A stretch of 64,000 nucleotides of DNA from Clytia hemisphaerica (GCA_902728285.1 CACVBU010000713.1:62001-126000); one strand, 5' to 3'. Shown: positions 15,001-27,700, numbered from the stretch's first letter. The notes: generated by a model not told the origin, from the sequence alone. A program made the numbers and translations.

Positions 15001-17417
15001 GAACAACCCCGAAGACTGACTCATATTTAAGTAAAATGTCCCCCAAAGCTGTAAATTGTCTTGCTTGAATTTAAACCTAACTACTAGACAGATACCGTTA
15101 CAAGCGAGAAGGCGTCTGGCATGAAAGTACAGACAGACAGAATTGATTACCATTACTTTCATACACCAAACTGTAACCAGTGGTGGTTAACCGCATACTC
15201 ACTTCACAATGGAGAAAATAACTTCAAAATAGCAAAATAGTTCGTCATAAAAATAGAGTAACCACTCTGTCCAGTCAGCCACAATCATTGGCGAAAATAG
15301 TTAGGTATTTTTACGACTTGAAAAACCCTGTTACGACTGTCGAATCATCACTTGACGACAATGCAGCAAAAAAGAAAATTTCAATTTGCTTCTTAACTAC
15401 CAGGAACGTCTAACTATTGATTTATTATACCAAAAAATACCAAATTCAAAGTGAAGAGACTTCAAGGTGAAATTTTTCAATAGTTGCATCTTTTCACCGT
15501 AAAATCACCAAAAATATCGCAGTCTTCTTTTAGTAAATTTTTCATTGTAAGCAAATGAGTTTTCTACGAATTTTAAGGAATAGAAACTAATTGAATAAGC
15601 AATAGTGAAGTTGAGTAAATCGGTAAAATCACGACGACGAACGAACATTTAACAGGCTAGTGAGTTTCAACCAATCAAATTTTGTATTTTCACTAGCCTA
15701 TTACATTTTTCGTCCGTCGTCGTGATTATCCTTGTATGCTTAACCTCAGTATTATAGTGATGACTCTTGACTTGTTGGACACAACACAGACCATCAGACT
15801 TTAAACTATTTCTAAATGACGTCCATTTCTCTCTTTATAAGAAGTCGCATTGTGTATATCAGAAACTTCCGTAATTATCGCTTTCTATACCAGGTCATTA
15901 AGAACTCGTTTCCGTTGACGTTAAATAAAAGACGTCTTTTGTATGTATAATGGATTCCGTAAGCAGGGTGAGACGTACTTTGAATTACTAAAGGATGTAG
16001 TGTGATGCCTTAAGGACTGGCTTTTTAAAAAGGGGAGTAACTTCAATTGTTATTGGAATGTCACGTTTTTCAAATTACGCCATCATCAATTCTTTTTTAG
16101 GAAAGTTTCCGGAAAGTTGGAACGCCATCAAATACAGTGTGTCCGGAAAAAATTGCTCTAGTCTTTTGTTCCGGACACATCGTATCTAGTCTGACAAATA
16201 AACATAAATGACCTAATATTTTATCACCGGGAGATTAAGATTTTGATCATTTTAGCTCCTCAGAATTGGTTTTTGATTTGATATACCTTTTAGCTAGACT
16301 GTTTTAGTCCTTGAAAGAATTCTTTCTTTATGGTTTTCTTACAATGATGCATATTGAAAACCATAGGAAAAGACACCACACATTTGTAAGAAGGAGACGG
16401 AACTAATTACAGAATCCTGAGTTCGTCCTACTTCTGTCTCTGTTACAATTCTTTAATATTGCCCTGGTAAAGGAGTATCTTTTATTTACCAAAATGTGCA
16501 GCTATTTCTTGTTAGTTTAGTTAAATTCAGTTTGATTTATGTTTTCGACTACGCCCTCTTTAAAACAAGATCTCCGAATCTTATTTATTTCAATATTCCA
16601 ATTTCTTTTCATTATGAGATATCTCAAATTGTTTTTCTAATTGCTATCCTTGAAAACGAGAAGTAGGCAGTGCTTAACGGAAAGAGGGCGGATTGTATTA
16701 ATTCATCTCTTAATCACATTGTCACTCTTGTCATTTTAAACAAAAGAAATTGCTAATTAATTTATCTATTAAGATGTCTATTTTTGAAAAAAGTGCGTAT
16801 TTTTACGTAAGTTTTTTGGTGGTATTGCAGATTTTTTTGTATTCTCTTAGGAAAGTATAATGGTACTTTGTAGGCGTAGTACATCACCTTTTCTTTTTTA
16901 AACTTTTTTCTTCTTAGGGAACGCATGGTCTTTAGCCCTGACCTTAAAACTCAAAATAATGTACCAACCACCGATTAGTCATCGATTACCTATCGATTAA
17001 AATCGGTTATCGGTTTATCGACTAAATACGTCTGGAAATGTAGCAAAATTAAAGGGATGCAAATTACTTTAACATTGTTCTTTTTATAAGCCTATCGCAA
17101 CAAGTGGGATCTGTTATTTATATTATCGAATCGTCTAAAATCGATCAAAATTTGGTGTCACTTTCGATTTAAGTTTAACCTTGATGCTTTGCAACATAAA
17201 TTTATATAAAACAGTATAATTCCTGTAATCTTTGGCAATTTATATATTTCACTAGATGATTTTTTAAGTATTATCCGGATTTAAGATCTAAACAACAAAT
17301 ACACAAGCTCGATTACCGGACTAGTAATAACAAAAATCCTCAGTCTAAATCTTGTAAATATGTTTAAAAAGCCGGAGAGATGGCTGACTGACTAACAACC
17401 AATTTTGTTAACATCGA
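15001..17417. other. Non-coding sequence with one hairpin MITE
   Basis: No supported gene. It contains the hairpin at 15626-15727. The rest is AT-rich with only short chance frames. Confidence 0.5.
15626..15727. mobile_element. Hairpin MITE (AATCACGACGACG termini)
   Basis: The left arm AAATCACGACGACGAACG ... CAGGCTAGTGA is mirrored by TCACTAGCCT ... CGTCCGTCGTCGTGATT, with a loop of about 25 bases. The right arm and the bases after it (ending CTTAACCTCAG) recur near 38,778-38,815, so part of this sequence is dispersed. Confidence 0.65.
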
Positions 17418-17667
17418 CACGTTTTTTCTATAAGAATAAACTATATAAGAACACAAGGCTTCGGTGGCCAAAATCTTAAGAACAAGTTAAGAACATTTTT
17501 AGGCTTTGTGCGCTCTAAAACACCTGTTTTCTTAGGAAAATAGACAAAAAGACTCAAAAAATGTTAAAAATGAGAACATGTTAAGAATATTTTTAGGCTT
17601 GAAACTCAAAAAGTTAAGAATATCCCAAGGCTTCAAAAATTCTGGATACTCTTATAAAAAAAACGTG
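17418..17667. mobile_element. CACG-polyT MITE, copy 3
   Basis: The left end is CACGTTTTTTCTATAAG, preceded by GA where other copies have TA. The right end is CTTATAAAAAAAACGTG followed by TA. The interior carries repeated TTAAGAACATTTTTAGGCTT blocks. Confidence 0.82.
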
Positions 17668-18038
17668 TAGCACATCAAGACATCACCACAAACAATAAAA
17701 GTGTTAATCTTAAGAGATTAATAAATGTAATAAGCCTCGGATTAATCCCTATTAACATACCCATGCTGAAATTCCCACCCTCTCCTCAAAAAAGACAGTA
17801 GCCTCTTGTGATGTAGGCTAACTACTCTCTTCTATGTTGCAAATCGCTAAGGATGGACTTAAGGCGGTGCTTCTGGGTTGCAGATTATTGCAGTTTATGA
17901 GAAGAAAAGTTAATTACATATTGAACATGCATTATACTCCCTAACTTGGATTGCGGCAAAACATTTAAAAGGAGTGTTCGTGTTACCCAGAAAATCCAAA
18001 TTTTTAGTATAAAATACAACCCTTAGACTACTGACCCT

Positions 18039-18136
18039 CCCAGCTGGCACACGACGTTGTTTTGACGTTTATCTAACGTTCACAACGTCCATATAACGTT
18101 AGGTGAACGTTAAAACAACGTTGTGTGCCAGCTGGG
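18039..18136. mobile_element. 98-bp palindromic MITE (CCCAGCTGGCACA termini)
   Basis: Starts CCCAGCTGGCACACGACG and ends CAACGTTGTGTGCCAGCTGGG, with ACGTT repeated through the stem. The element is close to a perfect hairpin. I have seen CCAGCTGGCACA/AACGTT hairpins described in other animal genomes, but I assign no superfamily. Confidence 0.75.
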
Positions 18137-19369
18137 TATAGTAATGCATTCACCCAAAGACCTTTTTCTCTTCAACAAGATCTACAACATGTCTTCAACG
18201 TCTTCAACTTTAAAAGAAAAATAATATTCTAAAGTTCCATAATTTGATCTGTGAGCCAACTTGCTGATACTGAACACATTACCAGAATGAGTGTCTTATC
18301 AACCTTCAATCACCTTTAATATTAAATCAAACTATTAAGTTAACATAAAGACAAAAACACATAATCCGAACGTCTAACCACTTCAGCCACTTTAAAGATT
18401 GTGTGCAAAAAAATTTCCTTATAATTAGCTTAAGATGTGATAAAAGGGAGGCTTCGGTTATCTCCTCCCCTCATTACTAAGCCAAACCTTTTCAATCTTG
18501 CCATTCCAAACAAGCTACCATTTTTAAAATTTTGTTTTTCTTATTTTTATAAGTCCATAGTCTGCCCTCCTTTACTATAATTGTTCTTTTTCTTAACATT
18601 CAGTAAAACGAACGAAAAAATTAACAACAAAAATTTTTCCCAACAAATCCAGTTCTCTCATGTTAAAAATGTGCTATATTTTGCTTTGTTGTTCTTTTCG
18701 TACAAAATATTTTTCTTTCTCTATAAAGTAATACCATTGGAAAGCCAATATCTCCAAGAAGAAACAACCAGAAATCATTACTATATCGACTCGCTTTTGT
18801 TATTTTAGCCAATAATTTCTCAACCTCCTTATTTTCTTTCTGGCTTTAAAGTATAGTATAACAAAGCAAAGTCCTTTTGCTAAGTTTCTTAAGGTGTAAT
18901 TCTAACGCATTTAAAATCCACGCCTTAACCCCGCCCCATGTGGCCTCCCTCTTTTGGCAACGCCAACACTTTATAAGTAACACTTTCAAATTAAAATGTT
19001 AGAATGTAATTATTGTAATATTCTTTTCATAATAAATCCATCCATCCCCGTCCCCTCCTCTTTAAAACGCCTTTTTCTTAAGAATTTTTTTCTTCAAGTT
19101 TTTCTAAATTGGAAAGGAAATATTTCATTCCATCTTTTCAAAACAGAGTATCCTTGAAAATCGGGCCTATTAAAAATACACGCAAATATTTCACCTATCG
19201 AGCTGGCTCTCTCTCTAATTCGATCGTAAAGAGCCCAATTATTTAAGTTACAACTAGTAATTCGAATTACAGGAGCATTGGAATAATTCATCTTCGAAAT
19301 AGAGAGTGTTAACTGCAAATCTTCTAACGTTAGGTTCAATTGAACCCACCAAACCTTTCAAAATCGATT

Positions 19370-19590
19370 GACCGCCAAAATTAATATGATCATTTGAGCT
19401 CAAAAATTGATATGAAATTGGGACTTTCCAGATCAAATATAAAGTAATCTTTGTGTTACTAATTCTTAGAATCTTCGCATCCCTGCCAAATTAAATCTCC
19501 GCCAAAGATTTGCCAAATCAATCAATCCCCAAATCAATCAATCCCCAAATCAATCAATCCCCAAATCAAGTACACGCCAAAATTAATTAC
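19370..19590. repeat. CGCCAAAATTAAT cluster with a 17-bp tandem repeat
   Basis: Words of the form CGCCAAAATTAAT recur in one orientation. About 19516-19567 holds three copies of a 17-base unit (AATCAATCAATCCCCAA). It resembles the CGCGAAATTAAATCC repeat at 55.4 kb in layout, though not in exact sequence. Confidence 0.6.
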
Positions 19591-20636
19591 ACTTAAGAGC
19601 GTCGTGTTGAAGTTGGAGTTTGCTTCTCGTAATTTCAAAAGCTTACAATGAATTCAGGAAATAACAAAAAAAGTTCTGAACAGGCCTAATAATCATTACA
19701 AAATTTGCTGGTTGACCTACATATTGATAACCAAAGTTGTACAACGTTAGATAAATATTACTTCAAGAATGTCAGAAATTTTCGCGTCCAGATTCCGATT
19801 CAGCAAACACTAAAGACGACTTGATTTCCATAAAGATGAAAAAATATCGTAGTTAGAGGCGTTATTTTCAGATGCACACGCGTCGAAAATTAGTAATCTA
19901 TTAAAAAAGGATCATAGAGCCCCTCCTTGACTCTACAGGAGGCTTTTGTTATTTCTCGTTCTGTTTCAACCTTTGAATTGCTAAGGCTTGAACCCCTTTT
20001 ATATAAAAAACCCAGACTTGGGTTCAAAAACCTCAATCCAATCTATTAAAGCTATTTTCAATCGTTTGAAAAAGGGGCTGGACTTTATTTAACAAATTTG
20101 AATTTAATATGTTCTGTCTAAGCAACCAGGGTAACAGAGTACGGGAATAACATTTTTGAGTCATTTTTCGAGCCTTAACTTTTTATCCGCCCTGTGAATA
20201 CCCGAAGACAGGAATAATTAGGGAACCAAAGTTTTTTTAATGTCATGGGCCTTACTTTAAAAGAATATATTTTCAAGGTACTTTTAAAATTTTGTTCTTA
20301 ATATGTTCTTATAAAGTGATGAATATAAGAACAATATTTTTGATGAAAAATATTATTCAAAGATTCAAATAAATCGAATATTATAATAAGTCTCCGTTTC
20401 TCCACGTGAACCAAATTACTGTCCAATTACGTTGAAAAGAAGAACAAAGTTTCGTGAATATTGTATATGAAGAACCCATGATCAAATGAATAAGCAATTT
20501 ATTTCTCATGTTTAGGACCTAAATTATTGATTGGGTTTCCCCTTTTTAAACCTCACCCTCATCAAACAATCATGATATAAATATTTTGTTTGTATTTTTA
20601 TGTGTAATTTCTTTAAAAACACTTTTTTTTGAAGAA

Positions 20637-20765
20637 CAGTCGACCCCCTCTAATTCGAGCATCTATTATTCGAATTTTTCTGTAATTCGAACTCGAAAGT
20701 GTTTTAAATTACTCTCTGTAATTCGAAACATTGGTCCCATGAAGATCGAATTAGAGAGTCAACTG
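20637..20765. mobile_element. TA-type MITE (CAGTYGAC family), second copy
   Basis: Starts CAGTCGACCCCCTCTAATTC and ends GAATTAGAGAGTCAACTG, followed by TA; the left flank is AA. The interior has repeated AATTCGAA words. It is the same family as 2109-2209 and 40565-40738. Confidence 0.78.
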
Positions 20766-21274
20766 TACAATTTAGAAATTAAATTTAATGTTTTACCTGG
20801 TGTCGCCTTGTTTCGTAAAGTTCATAACAGTAAGAAAAAACCTCAGACTGAAATTAAACAAAACACCTTATCGCTAACCAGTACTGTTTACCAAATACCC
20901 CTCTGCTAATGAATTCCATTTCTAAAACAGGGCTTGAAGCCAAACAAATACCACGACAGTAAGCCACGAGACTATCTAATCTATGTTTGACATTTTTCCT
21001 TTTCGTGGAAAGTTTATTTAAGAGGGAAATTGGTCCACAGACAAAAATTAAAACTTAAATCAGCTGCTTGCAATAAAGTTTAAACAACTATACAAATTTT
21101 ACTATTTGTTTTGTTTCAAATTTTACATTTTTAGTTACTTTTATTAAAAAAAGACTTACTTCAAAGCTCTCTACTTCTCAAATTAAAAGTCATATTACTA
21201 CTAAGTCTTAAGAAGGTATGCATCTAGCAGCAAGTTGTATCCTTCATTCGAGAAAAAGCTAACGAATGAATACA

Positions 21275-21457
21275 CCTTTTCGACCGTAGCCGTCAATTGC
21301 CACGCGGGCATTTTTATCCCACTGAAACCGTCCCAGTCCTTTTTTTCGCATTTTTAGACAATAGAAAAATGTGTCAAAAAAGGACTGGGACGGTTTTAGT
21401 GGGATAAAGCGGACAAAAAAATGCACGTGCGGCAATTGGGGGCTACGGTCGAAAAGA
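21275..21457. mobile_element. Long hairpin MITE (CCTTTTCGACCGTAGCC arms)
   Basis: Left arm CCTTTTCGACCGTAGCCGTC, then CCCACTGAAACCGTCCCAGT. The right arm carries ACTGGGACGG, TAGTGGGATAAA and GGCTACGGTCGAAAAG. Arms are about 75 bases with a loop of about 35, and TA is found a few bases outside each end. The GGCTACGG motif also appears in the arms of 37048-37308. Confidence 0.75.
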
Positions 21458-22011
21458 TGAATGTACAGTGGAATCTCCAGAACTCGAATCTCTGTTTCTC
21501 AAATGTCTTCTTAACTCGAACAAGTTTTTTTATCAGTTTCCATAACTCGAAAATTCCTAAACTCGAACAAATTTCAAAACAAAATTTTACGTGCGTATTC
21601 AAAATATGGAGACTGTAATAAGATAGTCCCGTCAAAATGTGAAATTATTGGAAGGGAACTGCCCCAACCTCCATTGTTACGGGCTCGTAAGATAGGCGTG
21701 TGTCTTTTGGAGGAATGAGAATCAGACCTTGGTCTTCTTATTTACTGTTAAACCGGATAATTTTCTTTTCACGTGAATCCAAACTACGTTTGAGTTGTAA
21801 TGGGCCGTTAAAACCACACCAGAACGTCTGTGTAGCAGACTTTCTAAGACATCATTAGCAAGTTAGCTGTTGATCAGGTGAAACGTAATTGAGCTATGAG
21901 AATTTTCTTTTTATAGTTTGACCGTTAAAAATATTTGGGATAGTTTTATAAGTTTCAATGTTTTTAACGCCCATTTTGATCTGTTCAATATGCTTAGCTA
22001 GGTCATTTATC

Positions 22012-22343
22012 CCCGGGGGGGGGGGGGGGCAGTGGGTTTACCAACTGACGGTATGTGCGGCGGAAAATTGGCCTTTAGAATCGCACCCTTACAGTGCAGA
22101 AAAAAATCGGTGAAATTCATACCCTTACAGTGCATTTTTTCAAATTTTAAACTCTTTTAGAGCAAAAAAAATCAACATTTTCGAGCAAAAATTTGCAATT
22201 TTTCCCAGATTTGCTGAAATTTCCACCCTTACAGTGCATTTATCAAAAGTCCACCCTTACAGTGCATTTCTGATATTTTGAAAAACATACCCTTAACCGC
22301 CGCACATACCCGTCGGTCAAATTGCCTGACTGCCCCCCCCCGG
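22012..22343. mobile_element. PolyG/polyC-tipped inverted-repeat element with 8-bp target duplication
   Basis: CATTTATC is present on both sides (22004-22011 and 22344-22351). The arms start CCCGGGGGG and pair over the block GTATGTGCGGCGG. The interior contains about five spaced copies of CCCTTACAGTGCAT. An 8-bp duplication would fit a hAT-like non-autonomous element, but the termini are not typical of hAT. Confidence 0.75.
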
Positions 22344-22642
22344 CATTTATCAATTGAAATCAATAATTACTTGATAACCTCTCTACATCCTTAAATTGTT
22401 CCAAATGTTCTTAGGTTCAAAATTCCAGTCTTTGTTCTAAATCCTTTGCAAAAAAAAAAGGTTGCGCGCACGCCTCTAAATTAGATTTGCCCACTCATTC
22501 GTGAAAGTCTCCGCCCACTGGATTAGTGAAGAATTATTTAGTTTATAAGTTGTTTGGACGCTTGTTAACGTGTTTTGATACACAAAACGGAAACAAATAG
22601 TAATTTCACTGTCCGAAATATCAGGCGTTTCGTAAACCAACA

Positions 22643-23060
22643 CCAGCTCTCCCTAATTCGAACCCCCTCTTATTCGAATACACGTTTTTTTTTTATAAGG
22701 AACCTTAATTTTGCTCTGAGCCTGGAGTTCCTTATTTTTACAGAGAATTTCAGTCCCAAAGTTCCTATCGAGTTCCTTACTACATAGGAAATTTTGAACT
22801 TTTTGCGCCTTGAAAGATCAAAATTGGGTCAAATTAGTCCCAATAAGGTACATTATTTTTAAATCCACTTATTCTCAGCCTGAGCAGTTCCTTAACAATT
22901 CCTTATTTTTTGAACCATTTTCAGTCTCGAGTTCCTTATAAACGTGTTCCTTATAAAAAAAAAAACGTGTATTCCCTCGATTCGAACTAACTGGATACTA
23001 TGAAACATCCTCCATACATAATCCGAATTTTTCTCTAATTCGAGGAAGTCAATTTAACTG
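22643..23060. mobile_element. TA-type MITE split by a CACG-polyT MITE
   Basis: The left piece CAGCTCTCCCTAATTCGAAC and the right piece ending CGAGGAAGTCAATTTAACTG resemble the two ends of the CAGTYGAC family. They are separated by the element at 22681-22969, so this older copy was interrupted by a younger insertion. Confidence 0.6.
22681..22969. mobile_element. CACG-polyT MITE, copy 4, nested
   Basis: CACGTTTTTTTTTTATAAGG on the left and the complement ending AACGTG on the right, flanked by TA at 22679-22680 and 22970-22971. It sits inside an ATTCGAA-rich MITE, which fixes its boundaries independently of the inverted repeat. Confidence 0.88.
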
Positions 23061-24012
23061 AGACACTGAAACATCTCTACTACGACGAAGCTTATTCATG
23101 AACAAGTTTCTGCTACTATGAGAACCATAAAACATTGAATCAATTTAATAGGTCTTGAAAATCCATCAACTCACAACTGAGCATTTAAACAATACACGGA
23201 ACATCTTGGTTTATTTCACCGCGAAAAGCTGAAATTGACTAGAAATGTTTTAGCTCTCATTGTAAATTTTTGACAGATTGTAGATCTGATTCTCCAAAAA
23301 AAAATCACGGTGAAAGCTTTCGATTTCTCATGATTGATCATGATACCCTACTTAAGTTTGACTTCGGTGGTCTCTACAAACCAAATATTTCCAAACTTCC
23401 ATAACTTGAATGTATTTGATTATAGTAGAGCAATATTGAGGTATGCTATTTCGGTTTTGAATTGCGGAAACGATAACTTAACTCTACTTAAGCAAAACAA
23501 GTAATGTGTGTCAGAAATTTACTCATAAGAAAATACGTGCTGCAATTTTGTTGAAAGTATTTCAATATAGATTTCCTTTATACCTTCCTGTGTCAAGTTT
23601 TACTAAAGTAAATAATCTCTGCACTTTTGACAATTTATAGAGCAATATAACATTCTTGCAGCTTTTTCAGCTTTCAAAGTCTGTTTTCATGTACAAAGTA
23701 TCACAAAAAACCCTTTAGCTTGAACTCTGACTGTCAAGTACCCACAATTCAAAAGTTATATTAATGCAATGCAATGGTATAACATTTGGTTTCTTACAAC
23801 TGCACCATCAATTCATAACTACTTCACATGCGTCTACGAATTTGTTTAGCATCAAAACACATTTTGGCTTTTGTGCAAAAATAGAAAAAGATCCGCCCCC
23901 TAAAACATCCTGTAACAGACCACCAAATAACCTAAAGTCTAAAATACATTATCAATATACTCCTGAAGGCCAAATATGTTTGTAAATACCCTTGCTCTTT
24001 ACGGGCTCTTTA
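23061..24012. other. Non-coding stretch
   Basis: AT-rich sequence without a supported gene or repeat. A 73-codon open frame at 23764-23985 (+) has no recognisable features. Confidence 0.45.
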
Positions 24013-24261
24013 CACGTTTTTTATGAGAACAAACTATATAAGAACATAAGGCTTCGCTGGCCAAAATCTTAAGAACAAGTTAAGAAAATTTTAAGGCTTT
24101 GCGGACCCTAAAACGCCCTATTTCTTAGGAAATTAGTCAAAAATATTCACAAAATGGTCAAAAGAAGAACATTTTAAGAACATTTTTAGGCTTGAAACTC
24201 AAAAAGTTAAAAACATCCGAAGCCTTCAAAAATGTTGGATGTTCTTGTAAAAAAAAACGTG
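24013..24261. mobile_element. CACG-polyT MITE, copy 5
   Basis: TA at 24011-24012, left end CACGTTTTTTATGAGAAC, right end GTTCTTGTAAAAAAAAACG then TG/TA at 24261-24263. The interior is close to copy 3 (17418-17667). Confidence 0.85.
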
Positions 24262-24323
24262 TAGTATCTGTATGTAGGGCCTCCTAAACTTTTGTGGCCA
24301 AAAGGAACAATTTTGAAATCCTA

Positions 24324-24681
24324 CACATTTTTTTTTATTAGAACCAAGTTTATAAGAACATTGAGGCTGAAATTCGTCGAAAAATTAAGAACATCGTAAG
24401 AACATGCCCAGCCTCAGTTTGGAAAAAGTGACAAGAAACTACAATTTTTTCCTCTTTTCAAGCAGTTTTAACCAAATTTAGGCATGGATTTTCTAAAATC
24501 GAGAGTCGAATATTGTCCAAATTGTACCAATTTTATATGCTCTTTATTTTGCATGATATTGTCGATTTAGAGTCTGAAAAATTAAGAACGCATTTAAGAG
24601 CATTTAAGGCTGAAAATTGCTAAAAAATAAGCACATCCAGGCTCAGCCAAATTTTAGGTGCTCTAATAAAAAAAAAACGTG
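24324..24681. mobile_element. CACG-polyT MITE, copy 6
   Basis: TA at 24322-24323, left end CACATTTTTTTTTTATTAG (one substitution in the core), right end CTAATAAAAAAAAAACGTG then TA. At 358 bp it is the longest copy and lies only 62 bases from copy 5. Confidence 0.82.
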
Positions 24682-24716
24682 TATTTTGATTAAAAAAAAA
24701 ACTAAATAAAACTTAC

Positions 24717-24796
24717 CAAAGATGACTTCTCCAAGAGCTAACAGCAGTAAATAAAGTTTTATCAGATATCTTTTTTGTTGAACCAAACCGTCTTCT
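24717..24796 (-). CDS. Candidate minus-strand exon, hydrophobic peptide, unassigned
   Basis: On the minus strand an AG (TTCTAG) precedes 24796 and a strong donor (TTTG|GTAAGT) follows 24717. One frame is open throughout and reads a basic then hydrophobic stretch, KRYLIKLYLLLLALGEVIFG, much like a signal peptide. There is no ATG in that frame within the exon, so an upstream exon would be required. No partner exons were identified. The exon lies at the right edge of a region whose base composition suggests leftward transcription. It may equally be a 5' UTR exon or chance. Confidence 0.3.
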
Positions 24797-27700
24797 CTAG
24801 AATCTTATAACGAGCTGAATGAAAGTGTTTTCAAGTCGAACGAACGAATGAGCGAACACTGCAGTGAGCACAATAGTTGATGGCTAAACAATAAACTCTG
24901 CTTAAGCAAGAAACAAACAAGAAGACAGCATACTAAAACGTCAATCAAATTCAATTAATGTTTTATCACTTTACCACCACACTACAACAAAAAATCTTTT
25001 TGACAAAAACAGCATTCTCACAGCTCTCTTTTTTTCAAGTGTTTTTAAACTCCGCCCTCGAATCTTTGTTCATGTAAATTACATGGGGCGGAGCATTTTT
25101 CATTCCTCTAAATAGGACTTGCTATTAACACACTGAGAAAATTGTGAAAAGGACACATTATAACTAGGTGAATCATTAATGTGAATGCATTCCAACAATT
25201 TGTGAATTTTTCTTTCAGCAAGCTACAAAAATATGAATATGATTTCGAACCTAAAATTGAGCTAAAAAGTACATTAATTTGGCTTATCCGGGATGTGCTT
25301 ATTTTTTGACAATTTTGAGCCTAAATTGCCCTTATTGACCCACAATTTTATTCGACGAAAAAAAAGTTAATTAACGAAGAAGAACTTAACCAAGACAGTC
25401 AGCCATGTGATTTAAATAAAATGGGATTAATTACTCTTATCTTCACCCTTATTAACATGGTATTTTGTTCGGGTCCCCTTATTGTTCATTTCAGGGATCA
25501 CAGTCGTCTGTGGATTACTCGTTGATTAAACATTGTGCTAATTTCTTGATCTTTTTCACTTTTAAATTTAACACAATTACCACTATCTAACGTCACTAGG
25601 AGATCAAGTGAGAGATTACAAGAGTCCGTCGATGTCAAATTATGCTTCCTGGTATAATTGTGCCAATACACGGTGACTTAAAACGATTTATTTTGTCTAC
25701 TACTAAACTCGAGTCCAACGCCCTTCCCATGACAAAGGATTGATGGGCGTGTTGATTACCCGGGAGTTGGTACTTAGGCAAAACGGGTGAGCTAAACCGG
25801 GAGCTATTTCAAGAGTTTTTTTCATTTCTTCTTTAATTTCAATTCCTCTTTTTAAACTAATATTAGACTTGTTTACGTTTATAGTCGGCGCTGATCTTTA
25901 TCTATCGCAAGGTCTCTCCGTCATGCGTCGCCTAATTTGATAAATGATTATTAAATTGTGGTGTACTGCGTGCGCTGACACTTTAGGGAAGACACACAAA
26001 GCAGGTAATTTGTCAATCAACACTTGTTCATAATGAATATTAATCCTTAGCTGATAAAGAGGTGCCTTAAGGTTAATCAGGTTTGTCAAGGAACTCAATC
26101 TTGTGTTGTTTATCAAGATTGCGGTATCTATTTATAAGAACATTTCCAGTAGCAGCTCTGGAATCGGAAGTTTGAAACCTTAAAAATGCCCTTTTCACAT
26201 TTTTTGTTAATTTGGGAACCTGTAACCTTGTTTTTCTTGGCTGAGAGGTGTTACTCTATCTCGAGATGTCGATCCATGCCTCTGTTTTTCACTGTGGCAA
26301 TCATATTTTCCAATACGATGTGTTTTTGCCAAGACTAATTATTTAGATTATTTACATATGTACTAAAATTCTTATATCCAAATTAAGTTGAACTAGCCCC
26401 CACATCAAAAAGAAAGAAAAACTTTATCAATCGGTCTAATTAGTCGAATTAGTTCATGATTAGTTGTGAGTGATTATGATTTTTGTTTCTTGTGTTTTCG
26501 AATCAAAGAAAAAGGGTCAGTTAATTGCTCAACATTTACCCACCTCAAATATGATTAAGTAAGTGTAATAAGCATAGTACCGCCTCATTTCTTTGTCAAC
26601 ATCAAGCCTTTGCGTTCTCGCTCTTTTTTTATAAGAACAGTTTTTTAAGGAGACTATTAACTTCAGACTGCTTGGATTTCATTTCGACTTTGGATTCCTA
26701 TCTTGAATCTTCCAACTTATATTAAGAAAATTCGTGCAAGTTGATTCCAAGTTGATGCTGACTCCCCGCTACTTCAGAATATTTAATGAATGGTTTTTCC
26801 ATTCTCATCTTGAGATTTTATGGAAAATTTCAAAATTCATTCAAGCTTTTTTTAGTTTGACTCGCTTTCGATGCAGATTTTTTTGAAAAATACATAAAAT
26901 GGCAGTCCCAGTTGCGTCATGCTGTGTTTCTGTTAACACCATGTCATCTTTCGTCTACAGAGTTTATATTGCTTGCCTATTTTGCAAAAATCCTTACGTT
27001 ATTTTCTTTCTAAGACATGAGCTTTCACAGTATGAAATTAAATCTTTGCCAAATCTAAAGTTTCTCAAAAGTCAGTCCTCTAAATCAAGGCACAATTTTT
27101 AATGCTAATTTTAAACCTACCCTAAATATTGGGATGTCAGACGGATATAACAAAATCATGATGTCTTTAGGGGGTCTTTAAGTAAGCATGGAATTACAAA
27201 TCGTGTTGATAGACCTTATAAGACGAGATTAAACTTTCCCAGGCATACGACCCTCCCACTTGTAAGATTTGTTTGTCTTTGTGGTTACCATGGAAACTGT
27301 GTCTCGCTGGCAAGAATGTACTTTCCGGAATAGCCGGAAATAACAGCATATGCTGAATACCTTCTCGCAGCCCTTTTAACGCTGCCAGTGATGAAAGAAT
27401 TCAAAGACCAGACTAAAGAGGACTGGTCTATGTAATACATTGAAGTCTCTCTTATCCTTGAAAACGCACTGGGAAGTGAGATATTTCGAGTTATGAAAAC
27501 TTGAAGGGACTGTTTGTGAGATTTCGATTCATAGAGGTTCGATAACGAAGACTACTCTGTCGGTATAATGTCCTTTACAAGTAATGGTAGCTCCTTAATG
27601 TGTAGTGTATAAAAAGATTTTGAAGCCAGTCTTTGCGTCACTGTAAAAAAGAGCACAGCATGTCTACTTATCAGGACTGTTACTTGTTGAGAATCTTACA

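Larger units (their letters stand above)
17668..21274. other. Non-coding sequence with small repeats
   Basis: No supported gene. It holds a palindromic MITE (18039-18136), a CGCCAAAATTAAT repeat cluster (about 19370-19590) and a TA-type MITE (20637-20765). Short open frames at 19094-19436 (-) and 20586-20909 (+) overlap these repeats and are not credible as genes. Confidence 0.5.

Noticed and set aside
20586..20909. 107-codon + strand frame
   Set aside because: Its centre is the CAGTYGAC MITE, and the peptide has no recognisable features.
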